A stretch of DNA of 64,000 bases from Azospirillum sp. TSH58 (lineage in GTDB: Bacteria > Pseudomonadota > Alphaproteobacteria > Azospirillales > Azospirillaceae), in the NCBI RefSeq assembly GCF_003119115.1, contig NZ_CP022363.1, forward strand, positions 1 through 64,000. Direction: 5' to 3'. The position numbers and the translations under genes are program-made. The notes beneath the pieces were generated by a model. The model did not search any database. It was given only the letters and a program-made list of their open reading frames with translations, and had not been told where the DNA came from. This document shows positions 56,752 to 64,000 of this stretch, piece by piece (position 1 is the first letter of the stretch; each line of letters begins with the position of its first letter).

Positions 56752-57825
56752 CTATTGTTTGGTGAAGCCCGCCTTGTCCATCAGGGTCTTGTGCTGGGTT
56801 TCCGCCGCGGTCAGCCAGGTCTTGAAGTCGTCGCCGGTCTTGAAGCTGACGTTGAAGGCCCCCTTCGCCATGAAGTCCTTCCATTCCTCCGTCTCGCGGA
56901 CCTTCTTGAAGAGGTCCACGTAATAGGCGATCTGGTCCGGCGTGACGCCCGGCCCCATGAAGATGCCGCGCAGCATGGTGTATTCCACGTCCAGCCCGGA
57001 TTCCTTGCAGGTCGGGATGGTGTTCCACGACTTGCCGTCGGCCACCGGCTCCTTCAGCGGGATGCGCTCCTTGTCGAAGACGCACAAGGGGCGCAGAGCG
57101 CCGGCCCGCCATTGCGACACCGCCTCGATCGGGTTGTTGACGCTGGCGTTGATGTGGTTGCCGACGAGCTGGGCCGCCACGTCGCCGCCGCCCTTGTAGG
57201 GAACGTAGGTGAAGGTGACGCCCGCCGACTGCTCGATGGCGGCGGTGATGATCTGGTCCTCCTGCTTGGAGCCGGTGCCGCCCATCTTGAAGCGGTTGGC
57301 GCCGCCCTCCTTGGCGGCCTCGACGAATTCCTTGGGCGATTTCTGCGCGGCCTCGCTGTTCACCCACAAAACGAAGTTGTCGAGCGCCAGCATCGCCACC
57401 GGGGTCATGTCCTTCCAGGAGAAGGGAACGCCGGTCGCCAGGGGTGTGGTGAACAGGTTGGACAGGGTGATGATGATCTTGTGCGGGTTGCGGTTCGACG
57501 ATTTGACGTCGAGGAAGCCTTCCGCACCGGCGCCGCCCGACTTGTTGATGACGACGATGGGCTGGCCCATCAGGTTGTTCTTCTGAATGATGCCCTGGAT
57601 CATCCGCGCCATCTGGTCGGCGCCGCCACCGGTTCCCGCCGGGACGACGAATTCGACCGACTTGGTCGGTTCCCAGGCGGCCTGGGCCGCGTTCGGGATC
57701 AGCAGGAGGCCGAGCGCGCCGGCCAGGGCCGTTCCGCTTGCGAGCCTTCTTTTCCGGGTGTTTTTAAAAGCGAAGGAGTCAAAAGGGGTCTTCCGCGCGC
57801 AGCGCGGGCGCTGTACGTCCTTCAT
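56752..57825 (-). CDS. tctC: TctC-family solute-binding protein
   Basis: The 357-residue protein has a long basic start and signal peptide: RKRRLASGTALAGALGLLL, cleaved near AQA-AW. The mature part has the Bug/TctC fold: WEPTKSVEFVVPAGTGGGAD, MARMIQGIIQ, VVINKSGGAGAEGFLDV, VPYKGGGDVAAQLVGNHI. It captures a carboxylate in the periplasm and delivers it to TctBA. It heads the operon, with AAGGAATGAGGC before ATG 57825. The ligand is not evident. The operon promoter lies in the 500-base gap shared with the beta-helix gene. Confidence 0.93.
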   Translation of the reverse strand: MKDVQRPRCARKTPFDSFAFKNTRKRRLASGTALAGALGLLLIPNAAQAAWEPTKSVEFVVPAGTGGGADQMARMIQGIIQKNNLMGQPIVVINKSGGAGAEGFLDVKSSNRNPHKIIITLSNLFTTPLATGVPFSWKDMTPVAMLALDNFVLWVNSEAAQKSPKEFVEAAKEGGANRFKMGGTGSKQEDQIITAAIEQSAGVTFTYVPYKGGGDVAAQLVGNHINASVNNPIEAVSQWRAGALRPLCVFDKERIPLKEPVADGKSWNTIPTCKESGLDVEYTMLRGIFMGPGVTPDQIAYYVDLFKKVRETEEWKDFMAKGAFNVSFKTGDDFKTWLTAAETQHKTLMDKAGFTKQ

Positions 57826-58325
57826 GCCTCATTCCTTCCCTTTTGGGTGGCCGGGCTTCCGTCGGCACGGCTCATCATTTTTGGATTGTCTGGCGAGACG
57901 GATTGTTTGTTCAGCAAACTGTCCGTGTGGCGTATGGTATGTGGCATCCCAGCTTTCTTCAACAGGAATGTCACAAGACAACCGGCCCCGATCACTGGGT
58001 GCGGCGCAGAAATCCGCTGGAAATCGGCGGCTAAATTCTTGTAGTTCGCTGCAATTTCAAGAATTTGCCGAAAGAATTACCCCTTTCGTGCTAGCGCTTA
58101 AATTCGAGGAACTACTTCTTTCGTTAGGGTAATTCCTGTGACGGATTTGGCGCACTTCAAAAACTAATTATCCTAAAATCGAACCATTTAAGGCCACACG
58201 GGGCTGGCTAGGCTCCGGTCCTGTCGAAAACGATTGAGCGCACAGCAAGCGGGACGGCGCGATCCGCGCACATTCCCGCCCACCGCCACAAACGTGGCGC
58301 TGTAAAAAGGAAAGAGTGAAAGACC
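57826..58325. other. A+T-richer intergenic region between tctC and the beta-helix gene
   Basis: No gene is supported. From about 58020 to 58190 the region is clearly richer in A and T than the flanks. It contains the inverted repeat listed separately. Both divergent genes must have promoters here; GGAAAGAG near 58309 is the ribosome site for the plus-strand gene. Confidence 0.6.
58074..58135. promoter_or_regulatory. Perfect nine-base inverted repeat
   Basis: GAATTACCC at 58074-58082 pairs with GGGTAATTC at 58127-58135, with centres 53 bases (about five helical turns) apart. It lies within the A+T-rich divergent promoter region. It could bind a looped or cooperative regulator. Confidence 0.45.
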
Positions 58326-60038
58326 ATGGAACATATGGCCATTGAGCTTGATCATCAGAACCACGCCGACACGACTGGTTTTGTCGGTGATTCTGCTGCC
58401 GATCCGTTCCAGGCTGTTGTCGAAGGCATCACCCCGGTGACCGCCGACAGCGCCGCGACGTCGGACTCAATTCTCCATCTCCAGGCACTCCAGACCACCG
58501 CACAGCCTCTGGCGCTGGCCGAAGCCACGGCCGCTGCCGCTGCCACCGCCAAGATCGTCGTGAACGCCTCCGGCACCGCCGCGGGCGGTGTGTCGCCCCA
58601 TTTCAAGCTGCTGGTGGACGGCGCCGTGGTCGGCGAAGGCACCGCGGGCGGCGACGCCAAGGATTTCTCGTTCGACGCCAACGTGACCGCCGATCAGGCG
58701 CACAAGGTTCAGATCCAGTACGACAACGACGGCGCCGTCGATGGGCAGGACCGCAACCTGACGGTCAACGCCATCACCATCAACGGCCACAAGGTCGCCC
58801 CGACCGACCCCTCCGTCACCTATGACAAGGGCGCGCTCGACGGGAAGGACGTCGTCCCGGGCCAGGCCAACATGTGGTGGAACGGCACGCTGGCCGTCGC
58901 CGCTCCCAAGGAATTCTTCGCGACGACCGCCGCCGCGGCCCCGGCCGCCCCGACGGCGCCGACCTCCGGCACGTCGGACTACCCGTCCACCCCGGCCTCG
59001 CAGATCTACTACGTCGATGCGACCAACGGCAGCGACAGCAACTCCGGCCATGATGCGAACCAGGCCTGGAAGTCGCTGGACAAGGTGAACTCGACCAACT
59101 TCGCCCCCGGCTCGCTGGTCCTGTTCGAGCGTGGCGAGACCTGGCACGACAGCCTGCTGGCCTCCACCTCCGGCACCTCCGACAAGCCGATCGTCTACGG
59201 CGCCTACGGCACCGGCGCCAACCCGGTGATCGAGGCGGCCAGCGGCTCCAGCTACGCCGTCAGCCTGAACAACAAGGACAACATCACCTTCGACAGCCTG
59301 ACCATGAAGGGCTCGGGCGATGCCGGCCTGCTGCTCAACGGCGGCGCCGACAACGTGAAGGTCACCAACTCCCAGATCGTCGACAACCACGGCTCCGGCG
59401 TCGTCATCAGCGGCACCTCGCACGGGCTGCGGATCGACCACTCCACCATCGACGGCAACGGCGCCTACGGCATCGTGCATTACTCCGCCGACAACGCCGA
59501 CCAGTACTTCACCAACAACACCATCAGCGACAACGGCTGGCGGACCGACGGTGTGTATTCGGGCTGGAACGGCCGCATCCTGAGCGGCGAGATCGCCGAC
59601 AACACGATCTTCAACAACGGCGCCGGCGGCGGCGACGGCCGGTCGCACGGGCTGTACCACGACCACAGCCAGGCCAACAGCACGCTGAAGATCCACGGCA
59701 ACACGATCTACGACAACCCGCGCGGCGCCGGCATCCTCGCCAAGTCGAGCACCGAGATCTACGACAACACGATCTACGGCAACGCCAACGTCGGCATCTC
59801 GGTCGGCCAGAACCAGGGCACCAGCGTCACCTACAAGATCTACGGCAACGAGATCTTCAACAACAACGGCGGCATCATGGAACACCTGAAGGGCGCCGGG
59901 TCGATCACGCTCGACGTGCACGACAACATCTTCAACAACAACAACGGCCGCTCTGCGGTGTCCATCGCCGACAGCATCAGCCAGAACGTCGTCAACAACA
60001 CCATCTCCTCGGCCTCCAAGGCCAGCCCGACCGCCTAA
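58326..60038 (+). CDS. Right-handed beta-helix protein with carbohydrate-binding-like domain
   Basis: The 570-residue protein starts after GGAAAGAG; MAIELD nine bases later is an alternative start. No signal peptide is visible. Residues 75-195 form a beta-sandwich like calcium-dependent xylan-binding modules (KIVVNASGTAAGGVSPHFK, VQIQYDNDGAVDGQDRNLTV). A Thr/Ala/Pro linker follows. From about residue 235 (IYYVDATNGSDSNSGHDANQ) it is a beta-helix, with repeated short strands such as ITFDSLTMKGSG, NVKVTNSQIVDN, LKIHGNTIYDN and EIYDNTIYGNANVGISVG. Such proteins bind or cleave polysaccharides at the cell surface. It is probably exported by a type I or other signal-less route. A terminator follows. 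Confidence 0.85.
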   Translation: MEHMAIELDHQNHADTTGFVGDSAADPFQAVVEGITPVTADSAATSDSILHLQALQTTAQPLALAEATAAAAATAKIVVNASGTAAGGVSPHFKLLVDGAVVGEGTAGGDAKDFSFDANVTADQAHKVQIQYDNDGAVDGQDRNLTVNAITINGHKVAPTDPSVTYDKGALDGKDVVPGQANMWWNGTLAVAAPKEFFATTAAAAPAAPTAPTSGTSDYPSTPASQIYYVDATNGSDSNSGHDANQAWKSLDKVNSTNFAPGSLVLFERGETWHDSLLASTSGTSDKPIVYGAYGTGANPVIEAASGSSYAVSLNNKDNITFDSLTMKGSGDAGLLLNGGADNVKVTNSQIVDNHGSGVVISGTSHGLRIDHSTIDGNGAYGIVHYSADNADQYFTNNTISDNGWRTDGVYSGWNGRILSGEIADNTIFNNGAGGGDGRSHGLYHDHSQANSTLKIHGNTIYDNPRGAGILAKSSTEIYDNTIYGNANVGISVGQNQGTSVTYKIYGNEIFNNNGGIMEHLKGAGSITLDVHDNIFNNNNGRSAVSIADSISQNVVNNTISSASKASPTA

Positions 60039-60073
60039 GGACGGGCTCTCTCTCCACGTTTTCGGCGACGACC

Positions 60074-60100
60074 GCGCCCGGCCAGTCTCTGGCCGGGCGT
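60074..60100. terminator. Bidirectional hairpin terminator
   Basis: An 11-base perfect stem, CGCCCGGCCAG with CTGGCCGGGCG, closes a TCT loop, with an additional G-T pair at the base. It lies between the converging beta-helix gene and the minus-strand gene at 60124. Confidence 0.7.
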
Positions 60101-60123
60101 CGGTGCGTGCGGATGCCGCCGAT

Positions 60124-60594
60124 TCACCAGTGCAGGAAAATGCCGACGTCGCCCGGCATGCCGCCGGGATAACTCAGAATCTGGGCGCGCAGCTTGTAGC
60201 CGGCCGGGCGCAGATACCGGTCGTAGTTGTCGTAGACCTCCCGCGCGAAGCCGGTGAGGCTGTCCGGCCAGTCGGGCTCGAAATTGTTGATCGCCCGGCC
60301 GCCATCGCTGCAATAGCCGCTGGGAAAGCGCACGATCTCGATCTCGGTTTCCCCGCGTTCCGCCGCCGCGCGCACGGCGCGGGTGAAGCGCTCCTTGGCA
60401 TCGGGACGGACATGCTGGTGCATGAAGGCGTCGTGGATCGCGCTCTGCTCCTCCTGCCTTTTCTTCTCAAGCTCCTGCGCCTCCTTCCGTCGCGCCATCT
60501 CCTGCGCTTCGGTGATCGCGTGGAGATCCTTGGGCGTGATCAGATCACCGCCAAGCGTGGGATACGGAGGGGTGGAAGGACCGTCTGCGGGCAT
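60124..60594 (-). CDS. Hypothetical protein with charged helix
   Basis: The 156-residue protein starts at ATG 60594 after GGGAGA. It has a long charged helix, EAQEMARRKEAQELEKKRQE, and then a folded region with TEIEIVRFPSGYCSDGG, DSLTGFAREVYDNYDRYL and a final GMPGDVGIFLHW. It has no signal peptide or membrane segment. I do not recognise a family. Because it is on the same strand as the downstream surface-glycan genes but lies at their distal end, a role there is only a guess. Confidence 0.65.
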   Translation of the reverse strand: MPADGPSTPPYPTLGGDLITPKDLHAITEAQEMARRKEAQELEKKRQEEQSAIHDAFMHQHVRPDAKERFTRAVRAAAERGETEIEIVRFPSGYCSDGGRAINNFEPDWPDSLTGFAREVYDNYDRYLRPAGYKLRAQILSYPGGMPGDVGIFLHW

Positions 60595-60737
60595 GTCGCA
60601 TGTCTCCCGGTAAAGGCCACTCCTTCAGGGTGGCACGCGGAACGGCGGCGCGTCCACCGCCGGCGCACGGAAAAGCCGCCGCCGGATTCGGCGGCGGCTG
60701 AAGCGCCTGGAAATGACGAGGTGGCGGCGGGCCGCCG

Positions 60738-61508
60738 TTATCCGAAGATCGCCAACCCGATCACCGTCGCGGCGAAGGCCCCCACGGCCGAGGCCAGGGC
60801 GGCGATGATGGTGGGGGCGTGCGACTTGGACGACTTCACCTTCAGCGCGTCGTCGAAGCCGCGCAGCGTCGTGTCCATGCGGACGAGGAAGACCTCCAGC
60901 CCGGCGACCCGCTCCTGAAGGCCGTGCAGCGCGTCCGACAGGGCGGCCTGCTGCGCCGCGGCGGCACCGGCTCCGGCCTGGCCGGCGGCGATGCGTTCCT
61001 GCGTCTCGCGCAGCAGCCGGGCGATGCCCTGCTGGCCGGCGGCGATCTGCTGATGGTCGCGGCGGGCGGCGTCCAGCCCGGCGCCGATGCGCACGAGATG
61101 CGGGGCGAGCGTGCGCTCCAGCAGCTTCTCCTCGGGGCTCGGCTGGGCGAAGGTGGCGATGGTGCCGGTGCTCGGGGCGACGACCACGGCGACGACGCGC
61201 GTCGGGTCGAGCCCGGCCGGAATCGCGAGATCGGCTTCGAAGGCGTGGTGGCCGTCGCCGAAATTGCCGCCCACCAGATCCTCGCGCGGGCGGTCGGCCA
61301 GCGCGCGCCCCAGAACGAGGCTGCGCCCGTCGGGCATCTCGGCGCGGAACTCGACCGTCAGGCGGTCGGTGGGGTAGGAGCGGTCCCAGGCCCAGCCGTA
61401 GATCCGTCCGGCCTGGACGGCGTCCACCCGGCCTTCGATGACGGACGCCGCAGGCTCCGCCGCGACGGGGGTGGAGGAAACGGTGTCGGGCGTGGCGACG
61501 TCGGGCAT
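60738..61508 (-). CDS. Tail-anchored protein with glycosyltransferase-accessory domain
   Basis: The 256-residue protein starts at ATG 61508. Residues 20-110 form a beta-rich domain (GRIYGWAWDRSYPTDRLTVE, REDLVGGNFGDGHHAFEADL) found attached to many alphaproteobacterial glycosyltransferases. A helical region follows, with LLERTLAPHLVRIGAGLDA and repeated heptads that probably form a coiled coil. The C-terminus ends in a membrane helix, APTIIAALASAVGAFAATVIGL, so the protein is tail-anchored. It may scaffold glycan enzymes on the inner membrane. The polysaccharide pyruvyl transferase gene is upstream, after 101 bases. Confidence 0.7.
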   Translation of the reverse strand: MPDVATPDTVSSTPVAAEPAASVIEGRVDAVQAGRIYGWAWDRSYPTDRLTVEFRAEMPDGRSLVLGRALADRPREDLVGGNFGDGHHAFEADLAIPAGLDPTRVVAVVVAPSTGTIATFAQPSPEEKLLERTLAPHLVRIGAGLDAARRDHQQIAAGQQGIARLLRETQERIAAGQAGAGAAAAQQAALSDALHGLQERVAGLEVFLVRMDTTLRGFDDALKVKSSKSHAPTIIAALASAVGAFAATVIGLAIFG

Positions 61509-61609
61509 GGCGGGCACTCGCGAGTAAGCGGGAGAAGGAACGGGAACGGGGCGCCGGCCCCGGAGAAAACATTCTCCGGAACCGGCGCCCCTCTTTGCGG
61601 CAACCGCCG

Positions 61610-62797
61610 TCAGGCCGCCTTGCGCTGCGGCGACTTGCGCGCGGTCGGGCTGGGCATGCGGTGCGGGATGTAGTTCTCGTCCAGGAACTCCCGCATGTCG
61701 CGGTAGCGCTGGTAGAAGGTGCGGTTGAACTTCTCGAACAGGCTCTGGTCCCAATACTCTTCCAGGACGAAGGGCTTGTCGGAATAGACGTCGTAGCAGG
61801 GGATCGCGAAGGTCTCCGCGAACTCCGCCGTGCGGCTGTCGTAGCTGAAATAGACCGACGGCGTGCCGTTCGACAGCGCCATCAGGTTGCCGTGCAGGCG
61901 GTAGCCCAGCACGAGGTCCTTCGAGCGCACGATGTTCTCATAGTCGGCGACGACGTCCGAGTACCACAGGCGCGAGCGGTACAGCTCGTCCAGCTCCTCG
62001 TCGAAGTACCAGTTCTTCAGCCAGTTGTTGTTGTGCAGCTCGTCCCAGGCCTCGGCCTTCTGCTCGTCGGTGCCCCAGAGCAGCTTCTTCTCCTCGACCT
62101 CGCCCTGCATCATCAGGACGGTGTCGAAGCGGCGGCTCATGTCCTTGACGAAGTCGCGATGACGGGTGAGGTAGGTCTTCACGTCCGGCGAATAGTGGCT
62201 GGACACCTCACGGCGCATGGTGATGCCGACGTTGCGCACACTGTCCAGCGACGGCAGGTCGATGCGCAGCTCCGGATCGCGGTTGCGGAAGGCGGTCGGG
62301 CAGCCGACGATGCGGACGTTCTTGATGCCGAGGTCCCACAGCACTTCGGCGGTGTAGGTGCCGCGCACGCCCAGCGTCGTCGACTTGTCGGCGAACATCT
62401 GCCAGATGCGCTTGCTCTCGTCCGACAGCTTCAGCTTGCCGGTGGCCGGGGCCTGGGCGCCGACGCCGAAGGCGATGACCGGGATGCGCAGCTTGGACAG
62501 CACCTGCTCGGTGCCCTCCGGCCAGGTCATGTGGTCGTGGATGTAGTTCGACCCGCGCAGGAACACGTAATCGTATTCGGCGTTGGCCTTGTCCACCACC
62601 TCCTGCTTGAACTCGCGGATCTCGACGACGTCGAGACGGTCGAAGGTCAGCAGCTTCAGCGAGGAGTCGTAGACGAAGGCGTCGCCGATGTTGTGGTAAT
62701 GATTGATGCTACGCTGAATGTTCTGGTAGCTGTACCACCGCACGCAGTCATGGTCATAGACTTCGCCGGAGGGAATCATGACTAGGATGTTAGCCAA
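61610..62797 (-). CDS. Polysaccharide pyruvyl transferase-family protein
   Basis: The 395-residue protein starts at TTG 62797, 8 bases after AGGAG. It has the WcaK/CsaB-like pattern: VPVIAFGVGAQAPATGKLKL, TTLGVRGTYTAEVLWDLG, GCPTAFRN, and the late LVLGYRLHGNLMALSNGTPSV, the conserved RLHG motif. The family adds pyruvate ketals to cell-wall or exopolysaccharide sugars using phosphoenolpyruvate. No membrane segment is present. The adjacent genes suggest a surface glycan. The full polymer pathway is not in the window. Confidence 0.85.
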   Translation of the reverse strand: MANILVMIPSGEVYDHDCVRWYSYQNIQRSINHYHNIGDAFVYDSSLKLLTFDRLDVVEIREFKQEVVDKANAEYDYVFLRGSNYIHDHMTWPEGTEQVLSKLRIPVIAFGVGAQAPATGKLKLSDESKRIWQMFADKSTTLGVRGTYTAEVLWDLGIKNVRIVGCPTAFRNRDPELRIDLPSLDSVRNVGITMRREVSSHYSPDVKTYLTRHRDFVKDMSRRFDTVLMMQGEVEEKKLLWGTDEQKAEAWDELHNNNWLKNWYFDEELDELYRSRLWYSDVVADYENIVRSKDLVLGYRLHGNLMALSNGTPSVYFSYDSRTAEFAETFAIPCYDVYSDKPFVLEEYWDQSLFEKFNRTFYQRYRDMREFLDENYIPHRMPSPTARKSPQRKAA

Positions 62798-62860
62798 TTT
62801 AATTCTCCTGGGGTCGGGGTGGTGGAAGGTTGCGGGGTTCGGGTTTTATCTTGATGAATT

Positions 62861-64000
62861 TTAGCCGCCTTGGGACGGCTCAACCCGGATCATTATTCGG
62901 ACCAGATCGCGTTCCCTGGTCGGCTTGCACTTCTTCTGGGCAAGCCGGGTCAGGTAGAGCCAGGCGTTTCCATCCGTGTCCTCGAAATTCCGGCTTCTGG
63001 CGTCCGGATCGAGAATGGCCGGGTAATAGAAGGTCTCGTCCGCGCCGCAGTCCTTGTCGGTGAGCAGCGGCGCCGCCCAGGCGAGGCGGGGGGCGGACCA
63101 GCCGATCAGGTCGGCGGAGGTCGACACCCACACGCCGGACACCGGCTCCGCCCCTTTGCGCTCCGCCCGCCGCCCGGCCATCACCGCGACGTAGAGGCCG
63201 CTCGGCGTGTGGCGGACGAGGCTGGTGACGGTGAAGGGCAGGCGGTCGGGCGGCAGCGGCGTGCAGACCGACGCCTCGGGATCGGCCTCGCCCTGGGTGT
63301 AGGGATCGCGGAAGCGGACGGTGAAGTCCCGCCCGTCCCACGCCCGCCAGGAGGCCGGGTCGGCGAGGTCGCGGGTGCGCATCAGGCAGACGCCGCGCTT
63401 CTGCGCGGCGATGCCTTCGGCGAAGGCCATGGCGTAGTACCAGCCGTCGCGCTCGACGATGTTGCTCGGCGCGAACAGCCCGGCGCGGCGTCCGAGATCG
63501 CCGCGGAAGCGGTAGGGCACCCCGGCGACGTAGCGCGCCGGCCCGAAGCTCTGCCCGCCATCGTGCGAGACGGTGAGGGTCAGCGCGTTCCACCAGCAGG
63601 CCATGTAGTCGCCGGTGGGGCAGAGGTCGCGGCGCTTGTGGCCGTGATACTCGTTGTGGACCAGCCCGTAGACGGTCGTGCCGTCCAGCGTGTAGGGCGA
63701 GGTCAGCCAGCCCATGTCGTCGAACCGCGCCGGATCGTCGCGCTTGGCCGACTGGAAGACGATGCGGCAGGCGTGGTGCAGGTCGTTCATCGACGGGCCG
63801 CTCAGGGTGCGCGCGCGGGTGTGCGCGGCGAGCAGCCGGACGCTGCCGTCCGCCGCCTTCCAGGCGCGCGCCGGGGCGTCCGGCACGTCCCAGTCCTCGC
63901 AGGCCTGGGTGCGGTGGTCGTAGACGGTTTCCAGTGCCGCACCCGTGGGGACGGTGACGCGGAGGTCCGCGGCGTGCGAGGGGGTGGCGAGGAGGAGGGT
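62861..64000 (-). CDS. Secreted beta-propeller-like protein (5' end beyond the window)
   Basis: The frame remains open through base 64000. The visible N-terminus reads TLLLATPSHAADLRVTV, the end of a signal peptide, so the protein is exported. The 379 visible residues have propeller-like blades with Asp-box-related patterns: ALTLTVSHDGGQSFGPARYV, APSNIVERDGWYYAMAFAEG, GVWVSTSADLIGWSAPRLA, and NFEDTDGNAWLYLTRLAQK. This suggests a glycosidase- or sialidase-like fold, but no catalytic residues can be assigned. It lies upstream of the pyruvyl transferase gene and may be transcribed with it. Confidence 0.7.
   Translation of the reverse strand, partial: TLLLATPSHAADLRVTVPTGAALETVYDHRTQACEDWDVPDAPARAWKAADGSVRLLAAHTRARTLSGPSMNDLHHACRIVFQSAKRDDPARFDDMGWLTSPYTLDGTTVYGLVHNEYHGHKRRDLCPTGDYMACWWNALTLTVSHDGGQSFGPARYVAGVPYRFRGDLGRRAGLFAPSNIVERDGWYYAMAFAEGIAAQKRGVCLMRTRDLADPASWRAWDGRDFTVRFRDPYTQGEADPEASVCTPLPPDRLPFTVTSLVRHTPSGLYVAVMAGRRAERKGAEPVSGVWVSTSADLIGWSAPRLAWAAPLLTDKDCGADETFYYPAILDPDARSRNFEDTDGNAWLYLTRLAQKKCKPTRERDLVRIMIRVEPSQGG

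Noticed and set aside
59500..60010. Repeated AACAAC-rich DNA in the beta-helix gene as a microsatellite or transposon end.
   Set aside because: The repeats encode Asn-rich turns of the beta-helix and keep frame throughout; there are no terminal inverted repeats or target duplications.

Overview
The window is very GC-rich, with tightly packed genes on both strands. Its content fits a free-living or plant-associated alphaproteobacterium, most likely Azospirillum or a close Rhodospirillales relative. The supporting traits are two chemoreceptors, several sensor kinases, two tripartite tricarboxylate transporter (TTT) loci, the NAGGN osmolyte operon, a TonB-ExbB-ExbD cluster and alphaproteobacterial surface-polysaccharide genes. 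The genus is an inference from gene content. I saw no rRNA, tRNA, CRISPR array, prophage or transposase.

Layout. 1-3.6 kb: end of a TTT locus (tctB, tctA), an SMP-30/gluconolactonase-like gene and an SDR dehydrogenase, probably for uptake and oxidation of a sugar acid or lactone. From about 1.03 to 2.66 kb both genes are broken by more than twenty single-base losses, which look like sequence errors. 3.7-13 kb: a translationally coupled pair of small genes, a REC-histidine kinase, then a minus-strand run of two periplasmic binding proteins, a large hybrid kinase with HPt, and a single-domain response regulator, followed by a PAS-PAS chemoreceptor. 13.3-19.4 kb: a MarR regulator with a perfect palindrome at its promoter, a DUF1398 gene, an unknown gene, a membrane chemoreceptor, a DUF2325 gene behind a Fur/Irr-like box, and an Rnk-like factor. 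19.7-26.1 kb: glutamate dehydrogenase, a MASE1 kinase with a FixJ-type regulator, and exbB-exbD-tonB behind a Fur-like box.

26.1-33.5 kb: a TraB/GumN-like membrane protein, a Lin0512-family protein, an RTX metalloprotease, an RlpA-like lipoprotein, a paralog of the 3.7 kb small gene, and btsS-btsR. 33.8-37.1 kb: a CstA/BtsT pyruvate transporter and an MFS transporter. 37.3-42 kb: the minus-strand NAGGN operon (asnO, ngg, M42 peptidase). 42.4-48.6 kb: a GT61 glycosyltransferase, a MocR regulator divergent from an FMN-binding oxidase-like gene, a DUF4112 protein, an unknown membrane protein and a LysR regulator. 48.7-51.6 kb: an omega-aminotransferase and methylmalonate-semialdehyde dehydrogenase, probably for beta-alanine catabolism under that LysR regulator. 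51.8-57.8 kb: a FadR-type GntR regulator, a CBS-BON protein, TerC, and a complete tctCBA operon. 58.3-64 kb: a repetitive beta-helix protein with a carbohydrate-binding-like domain, then a minus-strand surface-glycan group (polysaccharide pyruvyl transferase, a tail-anchored protein, a secreted propeller-like protein cut by the window edge).

Four intergenic spaces (2.7, 33.5, 37.1 and 51.7 kb) carry one family of about 180-bp palindromic repeats. It exists in two forms that share a hairpin scaffold but have completely different stem sequences. This repeat family, the paired operator palindromes before the glutamate dehydrogenase gene, the paralogous small-gene family and the glycan-surface cluster are the least explained parts of the window.
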